Under the pieces are notes generated by a model. It saw only the letters and a program-made list of their open reading frames with translations, made no database searches and was not told the DNA's origin. DNA of 64,000 nt from Sphingomonas sp. BK580 (GTDB lineage: Bacteria; Pseudomonadota; Alphaproteobacteria; Sphingomonadales; Sphingomonadaceae): the NCBI RefSeq assembly GCF_014194975.1, contig NZ_JACIAY010000003.1, positions 372,001 through 436,000 on the forward strand, written 5' to 3'. The position numbers and the translations under genes were made by a program. Below, piece by piece: positions 40,801-49,698 of this stretch. Every line of letters begins with the position of its first letter. Positions within the stretch are counted from its first letter, which is position 1.

Positions 40801-43800
40801 TCAATCCTTCTTCGGTTCTGCCACGGGGGCGCTTGCGGGCGGCTGAACGGTGCCGCCGCGACGGTTCTGTTCCTCGATCAGCGCCTGGAGATTGCGCTTC
40901 ACCAGCCGTTGCGGGTCGTAGAAGCTCGCCGCGGAGTCGATCAGCCCGCGGAACGGCGCGCGGATGGTGATGTTGAAGCGGATCGGCAGCCGCGTGAGGC
41001 GACGCAGCAGGAAGTTGCTCTTCTCCCCCTGCCCCTGCCGGATCCCGGCGAAGCGCACGCCGGTGACCATCTCGCCCGCGAGCGGCCCGTTCATCTCCAC
41101 CGCCAGGTCGCGATAGGTCAGCGAGCGCAGCGACTGGAAGGCGAGATTGCCCCAGAAGCCGAGGTCCTTCTCGGTCAGCTCGCCGAGGTAGGCGATGCTG
41201 CCCCCGCCCGCGCGCGCGACCAGCCGTCCATCCTCGATCCGGCCGCCGCTCGCGTCGAACAGCATCGGCAGCACGCCGTCGAAGGTGCCGGTCGCGCTCA
41301 GATTCTTGAAGTCGAACTGCTGCAGGAACTTGCCCGCGTCCATCCGATCGACGCGGAAGGTCAGCCGGCGCGACTGGTCGGTGCCGAAATCGAGCAGCGT
41401 CGGCTCCAGCGTCAGCGTCCCGCCCGCGAACGGCCACCGCCCCTCGGTGACGCGGACGCGCGTGTTCGGCAGCGTCTGGTAGATGATCCGTCCGTCGGTC
41501 ACGGGAACGCCCGGGTTGATCGAGCGCACCGTCGCGACCTGGTCGGGCGCGCTCTCCAGTGCGAGCAGGTCAGTGAAGCGAATCGTCCCCGCCACGCCCT
41601 CGACCGGACCGAACGCGGCGGCGAGATCGGTGCCCGGCGTGGTGAAGCGGCCGGTGCTGGTCACGCCGTCCGGGCTCCAGGCGATGTCGCCCGCGCCGCT
41701 GACGGTGCCGCGCACGTCGGCGATCACGCCGAAGGTGAGCCGGGTCAGCTTGTCGGGCTGGAGCGAGTCGCCGAACGTGATCCCCGGCACCGCGAGGTGC
41801 GCGCTACCCGTGCCCGCGGCGAGCCGGTGCGCGATCGTCACGTCGGCGACCGTGGTGCCCGTGCCCGGCTCGTGCAGCGTGCCCGCCGCGGCGATGGCGC
41901 CGTCGCGCAGCGTGAGCGTCACGTCGCGCGCCGCTAGCGGCTCGAACCGCGCCGGTGTCGCCTCGTCCGCGACGGTGAGCGCGCCGTCCAGCGCGAGCCC
42001 CCCGCCGGCGAAGCGCCACTGCCCAGAGGCGGCGCTCATCACCAGCGGCACGTTCGCGATCGCGCCGCCCGCCCCTTTGAAGCGCCCCGTCACGCCGGCG
42101 GCGCCGAGCGTACCATCGAGCCGCGCGGCGTCGATCCGGGTCACGCGATCGGATGCGCCGATCAGCGCGGCGACGTCGCTCAGCGCGAAGCCGCGGTCGG
42201 CGAGCCGCAGCCGCGCGTCGGACGCGGTGAGCCGAAGCGGCGTCCCGCCCAGCATACCACGCAGCGCCACATGCTCGATCCGCGCCCCACCGCTCACCCG
42301 CCCATCCGCGACGCGGACCAGCGCGCTGTTGAGGGGGCAGAGCGTCAGCGCGGTTCGCTCGAGCGCCAGGCTCGACGCGACGAGGCGATCGAATTGCAAT
42401 GGCGCGCAGCCGGGCGCGAGCGTCAGCGCACCGCCGCGGCCGAGGAGCGCGTCGAGCGGCAGGCTGAGCCGCTCGACGCGTCCGCCGGGAAGCGGCCCGG
42501 AGAGCGTCGCGCTGGTGCGGAACCGCACGCCCGCACGCGTGGGCGAGGCGGTGAGCGGGGTGAGGTCCAGCACGGCGCCGTTCCGGGCGTAGCGCGCGAT
42601 CGTCGCGGTGCCGCCGACCGCTGCACCGGGCGCCGCCTGCGTCAGCCGTAGAGCGGTCGCGGGCAGCCCGCCGCCGCCGAGCCTCAGCCGGCCAGCCAGC
42701 CGCGCGCCGGCAGGATGGCCGAGCACGATCCCACCATCGTCGAGCGCCGCTCGCGCACCGCTCGCCGCGACGATCTCGGCGCGGTCGATCGTCAGCAGCG
42801 TCGTCGCGCCGCTCGCCAACGCGAGGTCAGCGGTGATGCGCATTCGCCGGGCGGCGGCGTCCAGGTCTTGCGCGAGCGCGGCGCCGAGCGGCGCCAGCGG
42901 CGTGCCGATCGTCGCGTCGCGCACGACCCGCAGCCGTGCCCGCTCACCCGTCGCGAGCGCCACCGCCGCGGCGTCCAGCCGCCCGGCGATTGTCGCGCCG
43001 CGTCCGGCGAGCCGCCACGTGCCGGTGAAGCGGGTCGCGCCGCCGCTCGCCGCCGCCGCGTGCAGCCGCGCCGCGGTGAGGGTCAGCGTGCCGCCGCTGC
43101 GCCGCGCGTCACCGGCGAAGCTGACGGTGCCGCCCAGCTCGTCGAGCCGGCCTGCTGCCGCCGTGGCGCTGGCCGCGCCCGACCGCGCGCTGCCGCGCCA
43201 CCGATCGAGCGCCGGCGACAGCGCGGCGTCCAGCGTGACCGTCGGCGCGACCAGCCGCCCGCCCGCACAGTCGAGCGCCGCGGCGGTGACCGGACCGACG
43301 ACCCGTGGCGCCTTCTCCACCACCCGCACCGACACGCGCGCGTCGAGCCCGCGCAGCGCGCAGCCGCCCGCCATCAGCCGCGGCGCGGCCGCGAGCAGAC
43401 GACCGCTGAACCCGCCGTCGAGCCGTCCGCGCCCGCTCAGCCGCAGCGCGACGTCACCCTGCGGCGTCGTCAGTGCGATCCGCGCGTCGGCGACGTCGAG
43501 GTCGATCGCGGGCAGCGCGAAGCCGCCGCCGGCGCCCGCCGGCAGCAGCCGGTCGATCGCGCCGAGCGACAGCTTGCCGTCCGCCAGCCGCGCCGACAGG
43601 CGGACATGCCCCGCGCGCACGCCGACCAGTTTCGGCCCGGCGAGACCGATGTCGGTCTCGGTCTCCACCCAGTCCGCGACCAGATCGGGCGCGCGCGGGT
43701 CGCCGATCACCACGCCGGTCAGGCGCTGGCGGCCGAAGCCCAGGTCCTCGATGGCGTAGCGGCCGGCGACCCCGCGGCGCGCCAGCTCGCGGTCGATCAC

Positions 43801-43899
43801 GTGAGTCGCGATCGGCACGCGCGACAGCCACAGGGTCGTCCCCCCGGCGAGCGCCAGCCCGGAGACCGCGATCAGGGCGCGACGGCGCGCGCTGGTCAC
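40801..43899 (-). CDS. ydbH: YdbH, AsmA-like intermembrane phospholipid transport protein
   Basis: 1032 residues. One N-terminal membrane anchor (RRALIAVSGLALAGGTTLWLS) precedes a very long beta-rich periplasmic region of repeating amphipathic strands typical of the AsmA/YdbH bridge proteins. The C-terminal domain has the family signature ...RVTEGRWPFAGGTLTLEPTLLDF, KFLQQFDFKNLSATGTFDGVLPMLFD, GGGSIAYLGELTEKDLGFWGNLAFQSLRSLTYRDLAVEMNGPLAGEMVTGVRFAGI. It probably forms a groove that carries phospholipids between membranes, docking with YnbE. First gene of the ydbH-ynbE-ydbL operon. Confidence 0.92.
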   Translation of the reverse strand: MTSARRRALIAVSGLALAGGTTLWLSRVPIATHVIDRELARRGVAGRYAIEDLGFGRQRLTGVVIGDPRAPDLVADWVETETDIGLAGPKLVGVRAGHVRLSARLADGKLSLGAIDRLLPAGAGGGFALPAIDLDVADARIALTTPQGDVALRLSGRGRLDGGFSGRLLAAAPRLMAGGCALRGLDARVSVRVVEKAPRVVGPVTAAALDCAGGRLVAPTVTLDAALSPALDRWRGSARSGAASATAAAGRLDELGGTVSFAGDARRSGGTLTLTAARLHAAAASGGATRFTGTWRLAGRGATIAGRLDAAAVALATGERARLRVVRDATIGTPLAPLGAALAQDLDAAARRMRITADLALASGATTLLTIDRAEIVAASGARAALDDGGIVLGHPAGARLAGRLRLGGGGLPATALRLTQAAPGAAVGGTATIARYARNGAVLDLTPLTASPTRAGVRFRTSATLSGPLPGGRVERLSLPLDALLGRGGALTLAPGCAPLQFDRLVASSLALERTALTLCPLNSALVRVADGRVSGGARIEHVALRGMLGGTPLRLTASDARLRLADRGFALSDVAALIGASDRVTRIDAARLDGTLGAAGVTGRFKGAGGAIANVPLVMSAASGQWRFAGGGLALDGALTVADEATPARFEPLAARDVTLTLRDGAIAAAGTLHEPGTGTTVADVTIAHRLAAGTGSAHLAVPGITFGDSLQPDKLTRLTFGVIADVRGTVSGAGDIAWSPDGVTSTGRFTTPGTDLAAAFGPVEGVAGTIRFTDLLALESAPDQVATVRSINPGVPVTDGRIIYQTLPNTRVRVTEGRWPFAGGTLTLEPTLLDFGTDQSRRLTFRVDRMDAGKFLQQFDFKNLSATGTFDGVLPMLFDASGGRIEDGRLVARAGGGSIAYLGELTEKDLGFWGNLAFQSLRSLTYRDLAVEMNGPLAGEMVTGVRFAGIRQGQGEKSNFLLRRLTRLPIRFNITIRAPFRGLIDSAASFYDPQRLVKRNLQALIEEQNRRGGTVQPPASAPVAEPKKD

Positions 43900-43997
43900 C
43901 TCGGATCTCCGTCGCGCGTCATTCGATCGCCAGCATAGGCCGGCGCGCCCGCCACGCGCAATTGCGCACGATCGCGCGCTCGCCTAGGCGACCCGCG

Positions 43998-44687
43998 ATG
44001 GTCGACGAAGAGACCGCCGCGAGCGACGTCCAGGGCCACCGCAAGCGGCTGCGCGAGCGGTTGCTCCTCGATCCCGATGGGCTGCACGACTATGAGCTGA
44101 TCGAGTATCTGCTCGGCCTCACGCTGCGACGGGTCGACACCAAGCCGATCGCCAAGGGCCTGCTGCGTCGCTTCGGCAGTCTCAACGCCCTGATGGAAGC
44201 GGACGCCATGGCGTTGACGCGGGTGGAGGGGCTCGGCGAGGTGAGCGTCGCCGCGCTGCGCATCGCGCGTGCCACCGCGATCCGACTGCTGCGCGAACGC
44301 GCGACCGCCGCGCCGATCCTGTCGAACTGGCAGGCGCTGGCGGACTATCTTCATGCCGATATGGCGCACGACACCATCGAACGGTTCCGTGTGCTGCACC
44401 TCAACACGCGCAACATGATCGTGCGCGACGAGGTGATGGCACAGGGCACGATCGACCAGGCCGCGGTGCACGTGCGCGAGGTGATCAAGCGCGCGCTCGA
44501 CACCGGCGCGGCCGCGCTGATCCTGGTCCACAATCATCCCTCGGGCGATCCCTCGCCGAGCCGCGCCGACATCGACATCACGCGCGCGATCGTCGCCGCG
44601 GCACGACCGCTCGGCATCGCGGTCCACGACCATGTCATCGTCGCTGGATCGGGCCAGCTGAGCCTGCGCGCGCGCGGGCTGATCTGA
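43998..44687 (+). CDS. radC: RadC family JAMM-domain protein
   Basis: 229 residues. A helix-hairpin-helix N-terminal part (LHDYELIEYLLGLTLRRVDTKPIAKGLLRRFGSLNALMEADAMALTRVEGLGEVSVAALRIARA) is followed by a JAMM metalloprotease-like domain with His178 and His180 in LVHNHPSGDPSPSRAD, plus GTIDQAAVHVREVIKRAL. Once called a repair protein, its role is not settled. The ATG at 43998 is the family start. It is divergent from ydbH across a 98-bp gap and followed 82 bp later by purB. Confidence 0.94.
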   Translation: MVDEETAASDVQGHRKRLRERLLLDPDGLHDYELIEYLLGLTLRRVDTKPIAKGLLRRFGSLNALMEADAMALTRVEGLGEVSVAALRIARATAIRLLRERATAAPILSNWQALADYLHADMAHDTIERFRVLHLNTRNMIVRDEVMAQGTIDQAAVHVREVIKRALDTGAAALILVHNHPSGDPSPSRADIDITRAIVAAARPLGIAVHDHVIVAGSGQLSLRARGLI

Positions 44688-44769
44688 GCGAGCGCCGCGC
44701 CATTTGCCCCTCACGCCGCGCGCTGCTACCCGCCCGCGCATCTTCCCGCCTCGCTCCAGGACCGCGCGC

Positions 44770-46083
44770 ATGATCCCCCGCTACTCCCGCCCCGAGATGA
44801 CCGCGATCTGGACGCCCGAGGCGCGCTACGCGATCTGGTTCGAGATCGAGGCGCACGCCACCGAGAAGCTCGCCGAGCTCGGCGTCGTGCCGCAGAGCGC
44901 CGCCGACGCGCTCTGGGCGTGGTGGGCGACCAAGCCAGCGATCGACGTCGCCGCGATCGACGCGATCGAGGCCGTGACCAAGCACGACGTCATCGCCTTC
45001 CTCACCTGGGTCGCGGAGCAGGTCGGCGACGAGGCGCGCTTCATGCACCAGGGCATGACCTCGTCCGACGTGCTCGACACCACGCTCGCGGTACAGCTCG
45101 CCCGCGCCGCCGACCTGCTGCTCGCCGATCTCGGCCGGCTGCTCGAGGTGATCGAGCGCCGCGCGCGCGAGCATAAGCTCACGCCGACGATCGGGCGCAG
45201 CCACGGCATCCACGCCGAGCCGGTCACCTTCGGGCTCAAGCTGGCGCAGGCCTATGCCGAGTTCGACCGTTGCAGGACCCGGCTGATCGCGGCGCGCGCC
45301 GACATCGCCACCTGCGCGATCTCGGGCGCGGTCGGCACCTTCGCCAACGTCGATCCGCGCGTGGAGGAACATGTCGCCGCCGCGCTCGGCCTCGCGGTCG
45401 AGCCGGTCTCGACGCAGGTGATCCCGCGCGACCGCCACGCGATGTTCTTCGCGACGCTCGGCGTGATCGCCGGCTCGATCGAGCGCGTCGCCACCGAGGT
45501 GCGCCACCTGCAGCGCACCGAGGTGCTCGAGGCCGAGGAATATTTCTCGCCGGGGCAGAAGGGTTCGTCGGCGATGCCGCACAAGCGCAACCCGGTGCTC
45601 ACCGAGAACCTGACCGGACTGGCGCGCATGGTGCGCGGCTACGTCACGCCCGCGCTCGAGAACGTGGCGCTGTGGCACGAGCGCGATATCTCGCACTCGT
45701 CGGTGGAGCGCTACATCGGGCCGGACGCCACGATCACGCTCGACTTCGCGCTCGCGCGGCTGACCGGGGTCATCGACAAGCTGCTCGTCTATCCCGAGCG
45801 CATGCAGAAGAACCTCGACCGCATGGGCGGGCTGGTCCACTCGCAGCGCGTGCTGCTCGCGCTGACCCAGGCGGGCGTGAGCCGCGAGGACGCCTACCGA
45901 CTGGTGCAGCGTAACGCGATGCGGGTGTGGGAGTCGGACGGGGCCTTGTCGCTCCAGGAGTTGCTCAAGGGCGACCCCGAGGTGACCGCGGCGCTCTCCG
46001 CGGCCGAGATCGACGACAAGTTCGACCTCGGCTACCATCTCAAGCACGTCGACACGATCTTCACGCGCGTCTTCGGCGCCTAG
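44770..46083 (+). CDS. purB: Adenylosuccinate lyase
   Basis: 437 residues. It cleaves adenylosuccinate to AMP and SAICAR to AICAR in purine synthesis. Family motifs are MIPRYSRPEMTAIWTPEARYAIWFEIE, HDVIAFLTWVAEQVG, FMHQGMTSSDVLDT, GRSHGIHAEPVTFGLK and the signature loop SPGQKGSSAMPHKRNPVLTENLTGLAR with the catalytic serine. The ATG at 44770 is the conserved start; an earlier one is not supported. A terminator-like hairpin follows the stop. Confidence 0.97.
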   Translation: MIPRYSRPEMTAIWTPEARYAIWFEIEAHATEKLAELGVVPQSAADALWAWWATKPAIDVAAIDAIEAVTKHDVIAFLTWVAEQVGDEARFMHQGMTSSDVLDTTLAVQLARAADLLLADLGRLLEVIERRAREHKLTPTIGRSHGIHAEPVTFGLKLAQAYAEFDRCRTRLIAARADIATCAISGAVGTFANVDPRVEEHVAAALGLAVEPVSTQVIPRDRHAMFFATLGVIAGSIERVATEVRHLQRTEVLEAEEYFSPGQKGSSAMPHKRNPVLTENLTGLARMVRGYVTPALENVALWHERDISHSSVERYIGPDATITLDFALARLTGVIDKLLVYPERMQKNLDRMGGLVHSQRVLLALTQAGVSREDAYRLVQRNAMRVWESDGALSLQELLKGDPEVTAALSAAEIDDKFDLGYHLKHVDTIFTRVFGA

Positions 46084-46381
46084 CCTCGCGCGGCGCCACC
46101 GCAGCCCGATGGCTCGCCGGTGGCGCCCTTCGCCCGCTCCGCCCCGGACGCCCCTGGCTTTCGCCGATGCCGGCTCGTGCGGCGTCCGCGCACCGGAACC
46201 GTCCCGTCGCGCCGGGCCGGACCGGACCGGAAACCACGCTGCCGCCCACGCCTCCGCCGGTGTTCTCGGGCCCCATGGCTGCCGGATCATGTCCGGGACG
46301 ACGGCAGCGCGCCGATCGCTCGGTGCATCCTATCGTCACAGGCAACCGCCCTGCCCTCGCACGGGGGAACCGCACCGGCGC
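46084..46381. other. 298-bp gap between purB and the bactofilin gene
   Basis: The genes converge here. A hairpin stands at 46092-46127. The rest is GC-rich, with no start-and-ribosome-site combination or family-like reading frame that I can support, and no match to repeat families A to C. Confidence 0.6.
46092..46127 (+). terminator. Hairpin after purB
   Basis: Perfect 10-bp stem GGCGCCACCG / CGGTGGCGCC with an inner AGCC/GGCT pairing, 8 bp after the purB stop. No T-run follows. It probably ends or protects the purB transcript. Confidence 0.6.
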
Positions 46382-46870
46382 TCAATCGAGGTAGCGTTCT
46401 TCCTCCTCGATCTCCTCGGCGTATTCCTCGGCCGGCGCGGTGAGCTCTGGCGGCACCACGATCGTGCTCTGCGCCGAGAAGCGTCCCTCGACCTGCGCAC
46501 CGTTCTCGACCGCCAGCGTGCCGTAGCGGCAGTCGCCGAAGATGCGCGCGCTGCGTTCGATCACGAGATTGTCGGCGTTGATGCTACCCTCGACCTGGCC
46601 GGCGATGCGCGCCGCCTTCGCGACGATATTGCCGCGGATCACGCTCTCCGCGCCCTGCACCAGCGCGGCGCATTCCAGATCGCCGTCGATCCGGCCGTCG
46701 ATATGGATGTCCACCGTGGCCGAGACGTTGCCCGTCACCACCACGTCGCCGCCGATCAGCGAGAAGGGCGTGTGCTTGGCGCCGGTCGCTGGCGCGGGCG
46801 GCACCAGCGCGGCGGCACGCGTGGGCGGCGGCGGCGGAGGCGGCGCATGCCGGCTGCCGAACATCGACAT
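46382..46870 (-). CDS. Bactofilin
   Basis: 162 residues. A proline-rich N-terminal tail with seven consecutive prolines (about residues 10-16) precedes a bactofilin/DUF583 beta-helix core: FSLIGGDVVVTGNVSATVDIHIDGRIDGDLECAALVQGAESVIRGNIVAKAARIAGQVEGSINADNLVIERSARIFGDCRYGTLAVENGAQVEGRF. An acidic C-terminal tail follows (EEYAEEIEEEERYLD). Bactofilins polymerise at the membrane and organise cell-wall enzymes and cell shape. In-frame ATGs stand at 46876 (overlapping the M23 stop in ATGA), 46870 and 46864; 46870 has the best spacing from AAAGGA. It is coupled to the M23 gene. Confidence 0.95.
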   Translation of the reverse strand: MSMFGSRHAPPPPPPPTRAAALVPPAPATGAKHTPFSLIGGDVVVTGNVSATVDIHIDGRIDGDLECAALVQGAESVIRGNIVAKAARIAGQVEGSINADNLVIERSARIFGDCRYGTLAVENGAQVEGRFSAQSTIVVPPELTAPAEEYAEEIEEEERYLD

Positions 46871-46872
46871 GG

Positions 46873-48036
46873 TCATCTTCCTTTCGTGTCGCCGAAGGCG
46901 AGGAACGGTTGCGGGTTCACCGCACTGCCGCGGAGGCGCACCTCGAAGTGGACGTGCGTCCCCGTGGATCGGCCGGTCGAGCCCATCCGCGCGATGCGTT
47001 GGCCGCGCACCACCTGCTCGCCGACGCTGACGTCGGCGCCGGAGAGATGGCCGTAGCGCGACGCAATACCGTCGCCATGATCGATCTCGACGAGCCGGCC
47101 ATAGCCCGCGCGCTCGCCGACGAAGCTGACCCGCCCCGCCGCGGCGGCGTAGATCGGCTCGCCGTAGCGGCCGCGGAAATCCAGGCCGGCGTGGAAGGTC
47201 GGGCGGCCGGTGAAGGGATCGGCGCGCACGCCGAAGCTGCTCGTCTGGCTCGAACCGCGCGTCGGGCGGCCGGAGGGTACCGCGGCGGCACCCTGCCCGA
47301 CCGCGGCCCAGTGAACGACCGCGGCGGCGAGCGCCTCCAGCGCGGCGGGCACGGCGGTGCCGTCGTCGGGCCAAGGGATCAGCGGCCCTCCCTCCGCTCG
47401 CCGGCCTCGCGCGGCGAGGCGCTCGGCGTCGAGTCCGAGCCGGCGCAGCGCCGCGGTGCGTTTCACCCGGTCGGCGTCGAACGACGTGCCGAGCCCGCGC
47501 GCGAACGCCTGCTGCGCGGCGTCGAGCGCGCCGAGCGTATCGTCCGCCCCCCGCACCGGCCGGTCCAACCCGTCCTGGACCAGCGGCTGCCCCAGCTTGG
47601 AGGCGACGAGTTGCTCGATCAGCCGCTGGCGCCGCAGCAGTTCGCGGAGCGCCACCGGATCATGCGCTGCGGCGCGGGACGGTGCGGTCCGCGGCGGGCG
47701 AGCCGCGCCCGGTGCGGGTGCGAGCACCGCGACGCGCGGCTCGGCGCGGCGTGGCGCGGGCGCGCGCAGGCCCCATATCACCGCGGTGAGCGTCCCGCCG
47801 CCCCACGTCAGCAGCACCAGCGCGCCGACGGTCACGGCGCGCAGCTGCGTCCGCCGCGTGATCCGGATGAAACGGACACGACCGTCGGAGCGGAGGAACA
47901 ACTCGCGGTCCACGAAGGTCTGTCGCGACCATGCCGCGATCGCCCGCCACGAGCCGTTCTCCGACAAAAGACGCCATCCCGCGGTTGATCTCGCCCCGCG
48001 ACTAACAATGGGCACCGGAACAAGCCAATGCGTCAC
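46873..48036 (-). CDS. M23 family metallopeptidase (LytM-like endopeptidase)
   Basis: Up to 387 residues. A short cytoplasmic N-terminus is followed by one membrane helix (TVGALVLLTWGGGTLTAVIWGL, about residues 70-90), a helical linker (LRELLRRQRLIEQLVASKLGQPL), and a C-terminal M23 domain. The domain has SSFGVRADPFTGRPTFHAGLDFRGRYGEPIYA (His and Asp zinc ligands) and THVHFEVRLRG, with HxH giving the last ligand and the general base. It cuts peptidoglycan cross-bridges or peptides in the periplasm. Next gene is bactofilin, overlapping in ATGA, a pairing known to localise wall hydrolases. The start (GTG 48036) is uncertain; TTG or GTG codons downstream are possible. Confidence 0.88.
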   Translation of the reverse strand: MTHWLVPVPIVSRGARSTAGWRLLSENGSWRAIAAWSRQTFVDRELFLRSDGRVRFIRITRRTQLRAVTVGALVLLTWGGGTLTAVIWGLRAPAPRRAEPRVAVLAPAPGAARPPRTAPSRAAAHDPVALRELLRRQRLIEQLVASKLGQPLVQDGLDRPVRGADDTLGALDAAQQAFARGLGTSFDADRVKRTAALRRLGLDAERLAARGRRAEGGPLIPWPDDGTAVPAALEALAAAVVHWAAVGQGAAAVPSGRPTRGSSQTSSFGVRADPFTGRPTFHAGLDFRGRYGEPIYAAAAGRVSFVGERAGYGRLVEIDHGDGIASRYGHLSGADVSVGEQVVRGQRIARMGSTGRSTGTHVHFEVRLRGSAVNPQPFLAFGDTKGR

Positions 48037-48192
48037 GCGCCATTCTCGCCAGATCGGGCCAGTGGTTCGCGCCGACTTGACGAGGATTACCCTTCTACCA
48101 GCGACTTACTCTCGATGGTGCGGAGGAACTCTCGCGTAGTTGACGTGTCGAACACGCTTTCCTCCGGCGCCGTGACGCGCGACAAGGATGCG

Positions 48193-48786
48193 ATGACCAG
48201 GATCCTCGGTGCCGTCCTCGCCGGCGGCCAGGCCCGCCGCTTCGGCAGTGACAAAGCTCTCGCGCCGCTGGACGGGACCGCGCTCCTCGATCACGCGCTC
48301 GCGAGCCTGGCGCCGCACGTCAGCGCATCGGTGGTGGTCGGGCGCGGCGAGGCACCGGTGCCGGTGGTGCGCGATCGACCGCACCCGGGGCTCGGCCCGC
48401 TCGGCGGCATCGCCGGCGCACTGGCGCACGCCGCGGGGGCGGGCTTCGACGCGGTGCTGACCACCGCCTGCGACACGCCGATGCTGCCGGAGTCGCTCGT
48501 CTCCGCGCTGCGCGCGGCGGGCGCCGCGCACGCGGCCGAGGCCCCGACGGTGGGTTATTGGCCCGTCACGCTGGCCGAGCCGCTCGCGGCCCACCTCGCC
48601 GAGGGCGGCGAGCGCTCGATCCGGCGCTGGGCGGCGCGGGCCGGGGTGGTCCCGGTCTGTCCCGGCCTCGTGCTGGCCAACGTCAACACACCCGACGACC
48701 TGATACGACTCGCGAGCGGCTCGGCCGCGCGGCTCAAGGCGCCGCGGCCTCACGCTCCTTCGCCTCGACCTGATCGATCAGGGTGA
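48193..48786 (+). CDS. mobA: Molybdenum cofactor guanylyltransferase MobA
   Basis: 197 residues. It adds GMP to molybdopterin to make the guanine dinucleotide cofactor. The nucleotidyltransferase signature is ILGAVLAGGQARRFGSDKALAPLDG; then RDRPHPGLGPLGGIAGAL, VLTTACDTPMLP and FxNVNTPDDL-like LANVNTPDDLIRL. The C-terminal 20 residues are proline-rich and extend 53 bp into the convergent regulator gene. The ATG at 48193 has AAGGA 6 nt upstream. No other molybdenum genes are close. Confidence 0.92.
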   Translation: MTRILGAVLAGGQARRFGSDKALAPLDGTALLDHALASLAPHVSASVVVGRGEAPVPVVRDRPHPGLGPLGGIAGALAHAAGAGFDAVLTTACDTPMLPESLVSALRAAGAAHAAEAPTVGYWPVTLAEPLAAHLAEGGERSIRRWAARAGVVPVCPGLVLANVNTPDDLIRLASGSAARLKAPRPHAPSPRPDRSG

Positions 48787-49453
48787 GCACGTTGACGATC
48801 AGCACGCGCATCGCCGCGCGCGCCGCCTCGGCGTCCCGGGCCAGGATCGCATCGCGCACCGCGGTATGTTCGGCGATGCTGGCCGACCGCCCGGAGATCC
48901 GGTTGGTGAAGCGGATCGAGGTGCGCAGCGCGGTCTCGACGATGTCGCGCAGCCGCGTGAAAAAGGGATTGTTCGAGGCCCGCAGCACGGCGACGTGGAA
49001 GGCGATGTCGGCGTCGAGCGTGTCGTCCTCGCCGCGTTCGGCGGCGCGCATCCGCTCCAGCCCCGCACTGACCGCGGCCTGCTGCTCGGGCGTCGCGCGC
49101 TGCGCCGCCAATGCCGCCCCCTCCGGCTCCATGGCGATGCGCAATTCGTTGAACTGGCGCAGCAACTCGATCGATAGCTTGCGCTCGAGCAACCAGCGCA
49201 GCACGTCCGGATCGAACAGGTTCCACGCGTCCTGCGGGCGCACGAACGTGCCCTGCTTGGGCCGCGCCCCGAGCAGGCCCTTGGCCGCGAGCATCTTGAC
49301 CGCCTCGCGCGTGACCGAGCGGCTGACACCGTGCGCCTTGACGATCTCGGCTTCATTCGGGAAAGGTCGGTCGGCATAATCGCCGACCACGATCGCGCGC
49401 CCGAGCACCTCCTGAAGGCCATAGGTGAGGTTGCGACCGAGTTCATGCTGCAC
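48734..49453 (-). CDS. GntR/FadR-family transcriptional regulator
   Basis: About 239 residues. An N-terminal winged helix (FPNEAEIVKAHGVSRSVTREAVKMLAAKGLLGARPKQGTFV) is followed by an all-helical FCD ligand domain (LRWLLERKLSIELLRQFNELRIAMEPEGAALAA, DADIAFHVAVLRASNNPFFTRL, SIAEHTAVRDAILARDAEAARAAM) with the metal-ligand histidines of the FadR branch. It is divergent from the glycosidase operon and so is its likely regulator, perhaps sensing a sugar acid. The GTG at 49453 is the best start; a TTG at 49495 is an alternative. Its 3' end overlaps mobA. Confidence 0.88.
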   Translation of the reverse strand: MQHELGRNLTYGLQEVLGRAIVVGDYADRPFPNEAEIVKAHGVSRSVTREAVKMLAAKGLLGARPKQGTFVRPQDAWNLFDPDVLRWLLERKLSIELLRQFNELRIAMEPEGAALAAQRATPEQQAAVSAGLERMRAAERGEDDTLDADIAFHVAVLRASNNPFFTRLRDIVETALRTSIRFTNRISGRSASIAEHTAVRDAILARDAEAARAAMRVLIVNVLTLIDQVEAKEREAAAP

Positions 49454-49597
49454 TGGCGGAGCCCCGTAGCTGACGTCAGGCCCTGATCGGCCCAACGGAC
49501 GATCCTAGCGAGGACGATCGGTATCGAGAAGATTAATCATGCTTGGCGCGTGCGCAGCCTGGGACAGGCGGGGCGGTCAGCACCAGCAGCAAAGCTT

Positions 49598-49613
49598 TGA
49601 TATGATTATACTA
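49598..49613. promoter_or_regulatory. Candidate operator between the GntR gene and the glycosidase operon
   Basis: TGATATGATTATACTA, an imperfect palindrome (5 of 8 positions) in an unusually AT-rich patch in the 245-bp divergent gap. FadR-type regulators bind short AT-rich palindromes. TATACT inside it could be a -10 box. Assignment is by position only. Confidence 0.35.
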
Positions 49614-49698
49614 CTTTTCGCTTACCACAGGCACGTTTAGGGTGCGATAAGCCAGGCAAAGCCTTATTCCTGGGCGAGAAAATAAGAGAGGAGACGAG

